Positions 1 through 11,803 of a stretch of DNA of 64,000 nucleotides are shown piece after piece (the first letter of the stretch is position 1; every line of letters begins with the position of its first letter). The notes below the pieces were generated by a model that was given only the letters and a program-made list of their open reading frames with translations, had not been told where the DNA came from and searched no databases. The stretch comes from Scleromitrula shiraiana (Eukaryota > Ascomycota > Leotiomycetes > Helotiales > Sclerotiniaceae): NCBI GenBank assembly GCA_028455995.1, contig JABELC010000010.1:372001-436000 (forward strand), written 5' to 3'. A program made the translations under genes and the position numbers.

Positions 1-448
1 TATTATCTGCCTTTTGTACGAATGACCACAATATCAAGTTTTCAATTCAACCAACTGAAATATCTAGCACTTTATGATGCTGTCGCTCATGAAACATTTT
101 TACGCCCCTAATGATCTTGCAAATGCTGATATACAGTTTATGATTATCGATGAGATGAGTAGACTTAAAGACAGCTAGTGAGAGGCTCGATATTTTAATT
201 GATATATGAAATGGTACAATGATTCAATTGGGCAGTTTAGGGTACATTGAGAATGTAAAAGTTCTTCTAACCATGTTTTGATAGAAAATTGAAACTAATC
301 AATGACTTCAAATTGGCTCTTCTCAATGAAATGCATTTGGATAGCGTGAGCTGAGCACTTACAAAACATATACAACAATCACATGAAACAAAACCGGTAC
401 ATAAGAATGAAAAAAAAATAATCAGGTTTGAATTATCATACTGAGGAT
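1..448. other. Intergenic sequence, no gene seen
   Basis: A+T-rich sequence with no convincing ORF, tRNA or repeat. The last part is presumably the 3' untranslated region of the minus-strand gene that ends at 449. Confidence 0.5.
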
Positions 449-2221
449 CTAAGCACTGGTACGGGGGTGTTTGTGAAGGGGACGGTGACCAGATCCATTA
501 GACACACTAGCTTCTGTTCCTGCTGCTCTTTCTATTCTCCTCCTCTTGCTTCCAGCAGTTGTCTCTGACATTGCACTCCTATTATGATTTGATGGTGGTG
601 GCATTTGTTGGGATGAAATGTGTACTGCTTCCATTCTACTTCCGATATCTTCATCTTCGTGCGCCCAGGTATTTGACACATTAATTGTACTGGCATGACC
701 ATGCTTACTACTCTGGTGTATTGAGCCTGGTTCTTGTGAACTTGCACTTGAAATTGAACTTGGAATTAACGGTGATTTCGTTCTTGGTTCAAATGGAACG
801 CCATTCCCAGATGCGTTTGCAAGGTATTCGAAATCAATAGATGTATTGCTAACGGATTTGGTTTTGGGTTTGGCACTCCTATGAGTGCTAATAGTTGCTT
901 CGGAAGAGTGGCGCAATGGGGCGGTAGAGTCAGCTACGGATATTTGTGAAGGAGTTTTCAAAGTTTTTGGGCGTCTTGATGAGGCTTCAGAATTCTTTTT
1001 CAAGTGTTGTGAAGATGTAGAAGGCTCAGGCGAATGAATTGATGCATTAGATGCCGAAACTGAGGTAGATGGTTTATTTTTGTGAATGGATGGTGAACCG
1101 TTGGCAATAACATCGGAGATGTTCGATTTTACTTTAGAATTGTGTGACTTGCTATGATCTGACGGTACTCTTGAATTTCGACTGCTATTCTGGGTAGACC
1201 TTCTCTTTGTTGAATAGTCAACAGTTGATGGTTGTTTCGACTTTTTAGTAGATTGTTTGGAATTTGTGCGCGATTTTCCTCCTTCGGATTCTGTATTGCC
1301 AGGAACCTCAGAAACATCTGTCTCAACTTTCGATAGCCATTGAATAATTCCACTTGTTCCATGCGATCCATCTCCCAAAGGTTCTGCATCAACAACATCC
1401 TCTGCAACTGGCTCAAGCGTGGTATGAGATATAGATTGATCCTCATGAGGCATCGAAATATGACTTGCAGTTGTTTTAGGTATCGTTCGCTCCGAGTGAC
1501 GTGAACGATTTGTGCGCGGCTTTGATGTGGAGTTCTCGCTTCTTGCCATTCCGTAATGCTCGCCAGCTTCACCATTAGGTTGAGCGACACTTTCGTGGTG
1601 TCCCTGACTTGCTCTTTCCTGTCGCTCACCATGCTGACTTCTTATTTCATTGCCAACATGATGGGTCCCAAGATTTCCAGTGCTCCCATTGCCATGAGAT
1701 GTCCGACGGTTTTCCATTTCCTGAGTTACCGTGTCATCACTATCACTGTGAGATTCGGAATCGGCGGGGTCTTCTTTCTTTGATCTACTAGGCATCCTGG
1801 AATCTTGACTGTCCTCTGCCTTTCTCTCTTTACGTACACGACGGTAGTGTCTATTATGACTCATATGTGTATGACCTTGAGACATCTCAGCGCTATCCTT
1901 CTTTTTTGGTCTAGAGGCTACAACACCTCTGTCATTGAAATCTATCCTAAAAATCCCTTTGTATTTCTCCCACCAATTTAGATTTCTGCCACCACCACTA
2001 CCTGAGGAACCTCCCCGTCGTCGATGATTATCCTTATCCCTCAATGCGAATAATTGATTTCCGTTTTCGTCTCGATACTCTATAATCGTAGCTTCTCGTT
2101 CACCTGTTTTTACTTCTATTGCCTCCGTAACCTTAGCACGTCCCTCTCTAAATCTCTCAAATTCCTTTGGTATTTGGTCTTCAGATCTAAATTCTACCTC
2201 TATACTGCGTTTGACAGACAT
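449..2221 (-). CDS. Serine-rich, largely disordered protein of unknown function
   Basis: Uninterrupted 590-codon frame from an ATG at 2221. I do not recognise the family. Only the N-terminal ~100 residues look foldable: a charged segment (1-75) containing IIEYRDENGNQLFALRD, then a short aromatic block around residues 81-97 (NLNWWEKYKGIFRIDF). Everything after about residue 105 is low complexity, rich in Ser, Thr, His, Lys and Arg, with no predicted membrane segment or signal peptide. A basic KRRRIER cluster near the C-terminus could be a nuclear signal. The layout of a small conserved head and a long disordered tail suggests a chromatin or transcription-associated protein, but that is inference only. 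No introns are needed to keep the frame open. Confidence 0.72.
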   Translation of the reverse strand: MSVKRSIEVEFRSEDQIPKEFERFREGRAKVTEAIEVKTGEREATIIEYRDENGNQLFALRDKDNHRRRGGSSGSGGGRNLNWWEKYKGIFRIDFNDRGVVASRPKKKDSAEMSQGHTHMSHNRHYRRVRKERKAEDSQDSRMPSRSKKEDPADSESHSDSDDTVTQEMENRRTSHGNGSTGNLGTHHVGNEIRSQHGERQERASQGHHESVAQPNGEAGEHYGMARSENSTSKPRTNRSRHSERTIPKTTASHISMPHEDQSISHTTLEPVAEDVVDAEPLGDGSHGTSGIIQWLSKVETDVSEVPGNTESEGGKSRTNSKQSTKKSKQPSTVDYSTKRRSTQNSSRNSRVPSDHSKSHNSKVKSNISDVIANGSPSIHKNKPSTSVSASNASIHSPEPSTSSQHLKKNSEASSRRPKTLKTPSQISVADSTAPLRHSSEATISTHRSAKPKTKSVSNTSIDFEYLANASGNGVPFEPRTKSPLIPSSISSASSQEPGSIHQSSKHGHASTINVSNTWAHEDEDIGSRMEAVHISSQQMPPPSNHNRSAMSETTAGSKRRRIERAAGTEASVSNGSGHRPLHKHPRTSA

Positions 2222-2876
2222 TTTTAAATTATAAGCTTATCGTATCTGGATCGACAAAAGATGGAGTATAGTAAATGAAGATAGGTATGTTACACTGAAT
2301 GCCTTGACGGAAATATAAACAAGTTACCTGATTGAGTGGATTTATGTATGTGTCTTCTACCACACCTTTGAAGGCGACTTTATATACCAGAAGCACCAAC
2401 TCCTATGGGTCATTCATCGGGGCTACCGATGACTCAAGTGCTGCCCTGATAAATTATTTATCGCATCGCGCTGCGATGATGACGTATTCAAATGGATTAA
2501 TTTTTTCATACGTATTACCTCATAGACTAAACGAAAGCTCTGCAGCCTGTACGGTGAAATCTCAGGCCAGGAAGGTCTAAGTTGGTGATGCAATTTTACA
2601 AGAACACAAAAATATCTTCCTCTGACCGTTTTGCATCTTCCTCCGACCGTTTTACATCTTCCTCCGACCGTTCTGTATCTTCCCCCGACCGTTTTGCCCA
2701 GGCTTTTTCTGGTCATGAAGGGCCGGCTGGCAATTCTCGTCTATGTTGGAGACTTTAAATTCCAGATTTTATTGCAGTTGGTTCTCCTAATTAAGTAATA
2801 GGGAAAAAATCATTGAAACTATTTTTTAATTGTACTGTACAGAAATCTTCCATCAAACTCCTGAAAAACTCGTTCG
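2222..2876. other. Intergenic spacer
   Basis: Spacer between two minus-strand genes. It contains a short tandem array (listed separately) and small ORFs on both strands that have no recognisable content. The right part is probably the 3' untranslated region of the dynamin-like gene. Confidence 0.5.
2614..2697. repeat. 21-bp tandem repeat, four copies
   Basis: Four consecutive 21-bp units of the form ATCTTCCTCCGACCGTTTTGC, differing at one to three positions each. The period is a multiple of three, so a small minus-strand ORF through it encodes a repeated VGGRCKT unit; I do not believe that ORF is a gene. Confidence 0.85.
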
Positions 2877-5383
2877 TCAAAGCATTTTAAACATCTGAAG
2901 TCGCTTGATACTTTCTTTCAGGCTGCGCCTCTCATTATCCAAGCTCAGCCGTTTATGGACCTTGTTGGAATCTTCACCGACCAATTTTTCAAGCTCACTG
3001 GATTTATCATCACCATAGAGCTTCTCTGAGACATATTCTGGAGAAAATAAACGAAGAGGGCCTCTGGGGCCAAGTAAATGTCGCTCTACAACTTGTAGAG
3101 CAACATTGTCAGTGAACCGATGCCTAGCTAAATCGTAATATGCCTCAAGGCTATCATGGGTATTTAATACACCTGCCAACTCTCTATTTGTGTACAAAGT
3201 ACTGCGAACAATAATTTCTGTTGGCATCGTGAGGTTTGGAATTGAGACTGCGCCTTGTGGCTGGCTCAACCAAGGCATGTCCTTCTTCATTGCATTGGTG
3301 ATTTGATTAATCCTAGCCTCCTGTCGTGAAACCTGATTTACGCTATAGAGAGGGTGAAGCGTAAACAGATGACCTGATAACTCATCTGTGACAAGACGCT
3401 TCAACTCCTCTCCTGCTTCGTTTGACGCTTTCTGAAAATCGGCATGCAACCAATCCCTCAAATTGGCACGAAGATTCTCGTCTGGACAAACGTTCCGGAA
3501 AAGCTGATCATTGAACTTATCAACTATACTTTCCGCATCAGCAAGAGCTCTTTTGGCTATGCTTTCCCAACCTTTGGTCTGTTCCATCCAGAGAGCATCT
3601 TTGACTATGGGGTTAACATCACCATAGAATTCTGTCCCCCGATAATCGTGTGTTTTATTGCGAATCCAATCATATGTTTTATCTGTAGTTAAGTGTTAGT
3701 GTGAACCTAGTTGCACGGAACATCTGTACATGGTTATCAAAAGCTAAATCTCACATACTTTTCATCATATTATCCATCCATGCCCGCTCTGGTCCCTTTG
3801 CTTTAGCATCTATGAGCTCCGCATCCTCTTCGCAAGAAACAAAAGGCATAGTAGGCCCCTCCGAAAGCAGTTCGGTACGGAAACGATCGAGCCCATCTCT
3901 GACAAGCTTTCTGGCATGGAGAGTAGGATCCGACAATCCTTTATAATGTCCGTTCAAGGCATTTTCTACAATCCTCGAGTATCTCATCGCAATACCGTTT
4001 ATTAAAGTATACTGCTGTTGAGGCGTGTTGCATGGCGGTCCAAGCTCGGAGATCTTGTCTTCACATGAAGAAAGTCTTGCTCGAATTTCGGAGAGAAGAT
4101 CGGGTATACTTTGCTTGACATGTCTGTTCCGCATTCTTATCAAAGTCTTTCTCAAATGATGTCTCCCAAGCCTTTCTTTCTTTAATGACTTCCATTCTCC
4201 ACTGGAGAATAATTCGTCTTCTTTGGCGTCTCTTTCAACATCAGTGATGTCTGCTTCAGCTGCTGCTCTGTTGCGTAGGGCATACCATCCTTCTTTTAAG
4301 TAGCTTTGAGATTTGAGTTCGTTATTGACAAAATCGAAAACCTAAAGAGTTGATTAGTGAAGAAAGAACTAGACAGATAAGATTGAGTGGCGAAATACCC
4401 AGTTGTGAGATAATCGCTGCTTAGTATCACATTTATTGATTACACCAACCACCCTAGATTCTTTGTCTGGTAAATCGTCAAGCATAAGCAAGATTTCATG
4501 TCTTGCAAGATCAATAACATCGATTACGACCCTGAATTAAATAAGGTTAGTAGCACACAAACGCAGAATCGGAAAAACAACCAAATGACGTACATGATTA
4601 TACTCCTTTGATTGTTCATATACTTTTGAACGAGAGTTTTGGCCGTATGATGCTCACTCTTTTTGTTACCTACGCTTATTGTCAACTTTGTTACGGCAGT
4701 AAGAGGATGCTACTAACCACGAATGAGACCAGGTATATCCACAATTGCGAAATTTTTCTCATCCGGTCCACGTCGAGTTATACGCAGAATTGAACTACTG
4801 AGGCGAGTATCTATAGATTTCCTATATTTAAAATTATTGGATAAACCAAGGATGATATTTTCTGCCTGTGACTTAATTAGAAAACAACTTGTTTGCTTCA
4901 GGTTTGAGATCTCTACCTGTTCGAAAATAGAAGTCATTGCTTTCTTGTCTAGCTTCGGTCCTATATCTCTGGGTTTCCATAGAGATAGGAGGGTCTTTCT
5001 TTCTTGAGATTCGCTTGCGTCAGGAATAATTTCGATTTGAATTGATACTGGCTCTCCTGGGGGAGTCCTTCTGTGAACGATTTCTGTTGCAAATCGAGTG
5101 CAAGTCTGGTCATCGGTAGGGAATGGAATCTCTGTTACAGCTTGGAGTACTGAACTCTTGCCCACACTTTGATCGCCAACAACAATCAACTGAGAATCGT
5201 AAGTTTTTGAAAATATCAAGGTGATGAATACAAAATTACCTGTGGTAAATCAACGTATTTGGAAACGCCAAGTCTATGAAGCTCATCCACCAATTCAAGT
5301 TCTGCTTCCGTTTGTTCGTCTCCAAAATCATGCCCGACGATTGGACTTTCGTCAACGTGTATTGGTTCCGTAGATTCGCCCAT
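2877..5383 (-). CDS. Dynamin-like large GTPase
   Basis: Seven exons inferred: 5383-5240, 5189-4917, 4865-4718, 4669-4594, 4531-4399, 4341-3759 and 3682-2877, giving 720 residues with all phases consistent. The GTPase domain is N-terminal: P-loop GDQSVGKSS (residues 53-61), switch DIPG and G4 motif NKCD in place of the usual TKxD. The middle/stalk region follows, and the C-terminus resembles a GTPase effector domain. The start ATG at 5383 was chosen because the leader runs in frame into LGVSKYVDLPQ-LIVVGDQ, the usual dynamin N-terminus. Family members self-assemble on membranes and drive fission; this one belongs to the Mx/Vps1-like fungal group with many lineage-specific paralogues rather than to the single Vps1 orthologue. 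The 51-nt intron at 4916-4866 is a multiple of three without stops, so its removal rests on splice signals (AG|GTAGAG...TCACAG) and on the alignment of the flanking residues. Confidence 0.88.
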
Positions 5384-6928
5384 TGGAACTGGAGTTTATT
5401 CTCATGTAACAACGAAGATATAATCAAGATACTTGATGCAAATAATTAAAGCAACAATAATATAAAGAAAGAAGAAACCGAATGTTTACAAGATTTCTTA
5501 GAGATAACTCATCTTCTTATAATGTTCCGAGCCACCAATGCTGAACAGATTTCGAGCCCGTTCCAAACGAAACCTGGTGATGGAAAAATTTAGCGATGCA
5601 TTCCAGATAAGAACAGCGATCCTTTTACAAATTCGGCGGCAAATGGCCTACCAAGAAGCGTAATATCTGTAACCGATTCAACAATTCAGCACAATCGTTC
5701 ATCTACTATAGATAAAATGGTATGATATACCGGGGCAAGCGCAAATCGATTGGAGTTCTTTGGTCCCAGAGATCTGGTTCGCAGGGATTGCTGCGCTTGA
5801 CCATGATCTGATGATAACGAGAGGAGAGTGTTACATTGAAGGAATAATAAATGAATCTGTTCAAGATCAATTGATAGCAAGACCACTCGGAATGCTGAAA
5901 TTATCAAATGTGCGGTCGTTTTGAAACAGATACATAGATAACAATGATCACGCTGCTGTTGGGGTTGCCATATAACAAACTGTGGCGGCCCCCGCATCAA
6001 AAACTGCAAAGCCCAAAATATCCACGTATATATATATAGATATATATATATATAGACCATCTGATGATGAAAATCGATACCAAAAATTGAGAATAGCGAG
6101 AGCCACTAGGAACGCATCCTCCTCCAGCTTCTCATGCAAGTCGCGACAGATCAAGTTGCTGAAGAATCTATTTTCTCGATAAATGTGCCTTGCACTTAAC
6201 CGGCATATATGTAAAACAATTGTGCAGATATGATGCGATAACCCATGTACGAAAAATATTGTTGGTCTAATTCAGATCCACCCATGTCATAACAACCAAT
6301 ACCCTCAACATCCCCATCTCATCCCCCCCAATCCTCTATTCTCAAATTACCAGTACAATGAACTGTTGAACACACTATACCCCGATTTGTGATACCACAA
6401 TCACAATCACATATATCAAATTCTCTACTGAAAGAAAAAGGCATCGATTAACCTAACCTAACATATCCCATCCTATCTCTCGCACCCAACACCACTCCAT
6501 TACATCCAATATTACCATTTCCATCCCATTACACTAAAACACCAATGTCGAGTTTCGGACGATCCCCCTGACGAAATAAGCAAACAGCATCGAATCGAAC
6601 CGAATCAGAAAAGAACAAGAGCCCATCCATCAGTAGACAACTCGAGGTATAACCATCCCAAAAAGACAACTTCTAGCAAAATCGAATAAAGTCAATTTAA
6701 CCTATTGTTGCCATTGCCTGACCAAGTGATCGAACCCATTGCAACACGTATTAAATAAATACTTTTCCTCCTTCTCAAATACCCTGCCTTCCATACAAGA
6801 TTATAGCATTACAAAATATGTCATACCATCACACCACCTGCATTCACACCCCTTTTCCCTGATACACCAACACCAACACCAACACCAACACCAAGACCAT
6901 GAACCCACCCCCTCCATCCCACCACCAC
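5384..6928. other. Intergenic, no gene seen
   Basis: Probable 5' region of the dynamin-like gene and 3' region of the DUF4336 gene. It holds an (AT)n-rich stretch near 6025-6055 and (ACACCA)n repeats near 6868-6892. ORFs here are short and repeat-driven. Confidence 0.5.
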
Positions 6929-7842
6929 CTAAGAAGATTTCTTCCCCTCCAAATGCCACGCAAAAACCTTCTCAAAAACCTGTCTCCCCTGTCCCAAAAT
7001 CGTCTCCCCGTGACACGGCACAATATTATCCGCGCCCCACCCATGAATCTTCACCACACTCTTATTGAAGCCCACCCTATCACTCCTACTAAACCCATAC
7101 CAAAGCAACCTCTTCTGCCACACCGCCGTCCCCTTCGTACTCTGCAACTTGCCCACCAATTTATTCAACAACCCGCCCTCGGCGCTCTCTCCCGCGCGCG
7201 AATACTGTTCCGTAGCCGGGAGATTGAATAGCAAATCCGCCTCAATCATCGTGCGATCCGGCTTATAAAAGAAAACAATCTCCTTATTCGGATGAGCATC
7301 CACAAATTCGTATTCAAAATCGGCGTCGAATTCAGGACTAATACGTATGGACTCCTTATTTGCCTTTGTAAAAATAGTCTGGAATGTGATATTTGTGATT
7401 TTCTTGTTACTCTGCATTTGATTTGCGCGTTTTTCGGCGAGACCCTCGGGCGCAATGAAGTGCGCGTGCGGGTAGGCGGCGTGCCAGTCGCTGAGGAAGA
7501 TGTGGTGTTCGAGGTCGGGGGCCGCGATGTAGGAGACGCGGTTGCCGAGGGATTCGAGCTTGTTGGTTACGGATGGGGTGAGTGCAACGGGGGAGAAGAC
7601 GGCGAGGGAGCCATTGGTTAGACGCACTATGAGGGGTTGGGTTGTTAGTATTTGGGACTTTTAGGGGGTCTTATATGAGTGATGAGAAGGGAGAAAAAGG
7701 AATCGTTACCAATTGTAGCTCTACCGCCGAACTTGAGTCTTCCCATGCGTGCGAAAGGGACGGATAGAGTGGTGATGTTAGGAGTAATGTCATGGATAAC
7801 CATGACCTTCTCGGGGTCATTGGGTACAAGTTTGTTCGACAT
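6929..7842 (-). CDS. DUF4336 family protein
   Basis: Two exons, 7842-7710 and 7626-6929 (intron 7709-7627, GTAACG...CATAG), giving 276 residues. The N-terminus (IHDITPNITTLSVPF, then RMGRLKFGGRATIVRL) and the internal YIAAPDLEHHIFLSDW block are typical of the DUF4336 family, which adopts a metallo-beta-lactamase-like fold. The HHIFLSDW segment and the late NIVPCHGETIL stretch occupy places where that fold carries metal-binding His residues. Substrate and role are unknown. No signal peptide is visible. The start is the first ATG of the frame and matches the family's usual N-terminal length. Confidence 0.85.
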
Positions 7843-8943
7843 TTTGGATATTTTTAATTCTTTGGTGTTGCGTGAATCTGATTGTGATGGAAAAAAGAGA
7901 ATAACAATTACCAGATGATAGATAATTCTTAACGTTGATATGGATTGAAATATGTAGTGTTACTGAAAGGAATGCTCAGTTGATTGACAATGGCGAGATC
8001 TAGAATACCTATGACGTAGGTGCTTCGCCTCAAGCTTAGAGTTTCCAGATATCTAATTTCAGCTGCTTTCGATATCAAAAACTGGTTGGCTAAAGAAGTG
8101 ATGAAAACAAAGATAATACAAGAACAAAGAAGAATGAATATAGGAAAAGAGAATAAGTGATTTATATACAACACGATACGATAGGATACGATATTATACG
8201 AGTCCATAGGATTATATCATACAAAAAAATATCAGTAATTCCAAATTCGGTCCAGAACATGATCTGTTGAGTAAGCAGCTAGCATGAACCCACCAGGTGA
8301 ACCCCTCATGCCGAGGTCATACAGCATTCAGGGACATGTATTAAAAAGCACCACTATTGCATGACTATGATTCCATTTTTAATCAAAGGGTTTCGTCGTT
8401 CGTGAATAGAGCAGTGGTGTAGTAATTATATCTTCACAATGAATGTCATTGATACGTACCATCTTGCTGCACAATAAGACACCGAAATCGCTATATGGAT
8501 TAGTTGTAACAATAAATTCCAAATAACGTTACAATTTTCTTTCCCCTATCGCTACGCTACCACTAACACCAAATCCTTCCTGCTGTACTCGGTTCAATCA
8601 TTGCATAATCATCATAAGATAAGCACTGTATTTTAACGTCCCAAGATAAGATCTTCAATGCATGTATAGAATTAAAGCACTTTTTATTCCCATTTCCTTC
8701 CAATATCTAGGTATATATCATATAGCAAATAATCCAACTCCAGTCCCCTTACTATCCGAGAAAAGGCCCAGAGCGAAATCTAAACATAAGAAAGAGAAGG
8801 AAGCTCCAAGCTATCTCGATATCCCATTGTATTTCTCATGGAGCAGTAACCCTCTCCTCTCCTCTCCTCTCCTCTCCTCTCCTTCTTTCAACAGCCTTCT
8901 GAAAATAGAAATCTTGGAAAACTGTATCAAAGTACAGTACATA
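7843..8943. other. Intergenic, no gene seen
   Basis: A+T-rich spacer with a (CTCCT)n tract at about 8849-8884. A plus-strand ORF of 132 codons near 8662 crosses the tract and has no recognisable content. Confidence 0.5.
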
Positions 8944-9366
8944 TTAATTGAAAAGGTCAGAAAAGAAAGACCACAACAACGACGAAATAATAAAACCATT
9001 AATCGAGAAATGTCGAACTTGGAGTCTGGTATCGTATTGTGTCATGGGAATGTTATGTAGGAACTCCGAAAACCCAGGGTATCTGACTGCTCCGCCCCAC
9101 CCAAAGAGCAAACGCCAGGTAGAATGAATAGATATCTGAAGTTTAAGTAAAGTAAGAGCAGGATGAAGAGCAGTGCTTTTGTTGTTTGGTATGAAGAACT
9201 CCAAGAGTATGTAAAGAAGGAGTGAGTGGGTAAGTAAATTCTCGATGTAAAATTTGAAGCAATCCATGAATTTTGGATACTTGACTCTTTTTGAAGAAGA
9301 CATGTAAGAAGCGTACTTATCGAAAGATGGTGAAATAGACCCATTATCAAAAGCGAACCAATTATC
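8944..9366 (-). CDS. Probable C-terminal continuation of the upstream coiled-coil gene, shifted frame
   Basis: Immediately after the stop of the large upstream ORF (TAA at 9364-9362) the frame one base downstream is open for about 140 codons and reads like protein: DNWFAFDNGSISPSFDKYAS, a hydrophobic helix (NLLTHSLLLYILLEFF) and STWRLLFGWGGAVRYPGFSE. This fits an extra membrane segment on the upstream protein. A single surplus G at 9366/9367, or an intron I could not define convincingly, would join the two. The exact C-terminal end is uncertain, since frames here run on to 8944. Confidence 0.45.
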   Translation of the reverse strand, partial: DNWFAFDNGSISPSFDKYASYMSSSKRVKYPKFMDCFKFYIENLLTHSLLLYILLEFFIPNNKSTALHPALTLLKLQISIHSTWRLLFGWGGAVRYPGFSEFLHNIPMTQYDTRLQVRHFSINGFIISSLLWSFFSDLFN

Positions 9367-11425
9367 CAGATGGTTTATGAGAATGAGGAATAATAAAAGG
9401 CAGAAGTTTGAAACTCATTTCGCGCGTCTTGACACCGATACGTTTTGGCATCCATTCTTTGTAATTAAGGACACCAGTATCAGATTCATCGACGACAATT
9501 TGACGAGTCAAGCGACGGGTACTGTCGTTTGCGTCCAGCCAAATTTGCCTCTCTTGATAAGTAGAGATGGACAGCCAGAGTAGGGTGTAGACTGCAAAAT
9601 GGAAGAGCAGGGCCACCAATGTTGATCTCAAAGACGGAATTCTTCCCGGTCGTGGGTTTTTCAACTGACCCCATAATCCTTGAGGAGGTCGACGTGGACG
9701 AGGAGGTGCTGCATTATCCGCGTCGGAAGATTGGGAAGAATCATCCCCCATCAAATTAGCAGCAGCAGCATCAGCTGAATGCACTCCGCTTATCCAGCGG
9801 TATAGATTCCTAAGCGAATAAATGAAGAGAAGCAAGCAATTGTATTCGACCAGGAACCAACAGGACAAAGGATCGTGAGCCCAAATTCGGAAAGGTGTAT
9901 AACGAACAGGGCCAGAAACCTCTCTTGGAGGACCAGAGACTTCAACTTCAACTAGCCTCTCTGGGCCAGCAACTTTCACCACTCTCTCGGGACCAGGAAC
10001 TTCAACTATCCTCTCAGGACCTGGAACTTCAATTCTAACCTCTCTGATTTGGACTTCGGGAGCCTTGGGAGGACCACGTATAGTTCGGGAACGGAAATCG
10101 CGCCATATAACTTGAACGTCGGGGTGTTCTGGTTCAGTAGATTCCTCCTCTTCCTCACTGCTACCACTGCCACTACCTTCTGATGATCCTTGCTTCTCGG
10201 AACCAGCCTTCTCTCCACCACCACCACCACCACCACCACCACCAGCCGCTGCAGCTCTCTCTGCAGCTTCTCCCTCCTCATCTCGATAAGCACCGGGTTC
10301 TGTAGCAAAATGAGGCTTTTGTCCCTGTTGTATTTTTTGAATCTGAGTCGTTAAATGTTGGATTGTAGCCTTCGCATTATCCAATTCATTTTGTTGATCA
10401 ACCGTCCTTACATATGCCTCTCTAAATTTCGCAGCCGCTATTTCGTGTTTGCGGATTTCCTCTTTCAATTCGGCAATTCTTTCTGGGTCCGCTCCTTGTC
10501 CTTCGGGTGCACTAGATTTCTTTGATATCTCTTCCTGGAAGTCAACCTGCAACCGATCGCGTTCGCTTAAAATTCGATTGTACAAGTTTCGATAATGCTC
10601 AACATTATCCCTCGCCGCTGCAAGATCGGTTCTGAGATTTCGCATTGTATTTGCATTTTTGGTCATTTCCCTCTCGACTGCATTGGCCCTTTTCGACGCT
10701 GCGTACGACTGTCTTTCAGTCTCTGCACGTTTGGCTTCACACTCTGCAAGGTCTATCCTTAACCTTCTGCTTCCATCTTCCTCGTTTTTGGCTAGTTTCC
10801 CCAATCTTTCCACTTCCTCTTCCAGGTGACTCGCATTCTCGAATGCTAAATCGGTAGTATGCCTGTTCCTAGCTTCATGTTCATCAAACTTGGCTTGAAG
10901 GGCTCGGAGCTCACCGACTGTTGATCTAAGCTCCTCTGTTGTTTCTGCGAGTTGCTGTTGTAATCCTTCGTGTGTTGCAGGTCGCACCCTGTGTGCCATT
11001 TTTGCTTTATTTCTTAAATTGTCGAGTTGTATATTGGAAGAATTAATTTCTTTTGATTTTTCGCAGATGAGCTCGAGGTTTTTAAGATTTTGACTCTCCA
11101 GGTCGCTTATCTTGCTTTGATATTCTGCTTTCTTTATTCTCATCTCGCCGCAATCGGTTCGATTGCACGGTTTGGGACTGTACAATGAATGAATCCTCAG
11201 CTTTGTATACTGTATCACGTGAAGATGCCATACCTACGCCTTATTCTTCTTTTTCTTCATCTTCGCTGTCAATACCTTTTCACCTATCTTTCTAGCCTCC
11301 TTTTGAACCTCATCCTCTTTTTCCGTCAACTCTTCGTCTGTATCCTCATCAACGGGGAACGATGGCTTCGGGTATCTAGATGCACCTCCTTCTGGTGAGA
11401 AGGTAAAGGGCGCTGTTGGCATCAT
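9362..11425 (-). CDS. Coiled-coil protein with C-terminal membrane segments
   Basis: Two exons, 11425-11238 and 11177-9362; the intron (GTAGGTATGG...TTGTACAG) joins KKKKNKA to PKPCNRTDCGEM in frame. Residues ~80-350 of the product are a long coiled coil rich in Glu, Arg, Leu and Ala. A polyglycine/Ser-Glu linker follows, then degenerate repeats of the form PGPERIVEV, and two hydrophobic segments (around CWFLVEYNCLLLFIYSL and STLVALLFHFAVYTLLWLSI) that should be membrane helices. I do not recognise a named family; the architecture suggests a membrane-tethered scaffold or tether. The reading frame stops at 9364, but a neighbouring frame appears to encode more of the protein (separate entry), so this gene model is probably truncated. 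Confidence 0.7.
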
Positions 11426-11765
11426 TCTATTAATTGCAATAGGTACCTGAGAGCTTTTCTGGTGTCCGGTTGAATAATTGTTTGTAAATTTGACGATATG
11501 CAATACTTGAATGAAGACAACAGGAGAAAAGTTCTTCAATAATCTCAGATATCCGTACCTTCCTTCTCACTAATATTCCGCTTGCCTAATATATTTTTCT
11601 ACTTTCAATCATTCAAGATTATCAAGGCTTCCAAGTTTTCAATGTTGCTGTTATATTCACTACTGTAGTATTAATTGAAGTTGGGCTAAGAATTCTATTG
11701 TTCAGGAACAGCAAGGTCTTATTACTGACTATTACATACCACATCAGAATTCCTATTACTATTCA

Positions 11766-11803
<38 letters not shown>

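Noticed and set aside
5686..6182. Overlapping ORFs with runs of Tyr/Ile upstream of the dynamin-like gene
   Set aside because: They arise from an (AT)n tract; no splice signals, motifs or protein-like composition.
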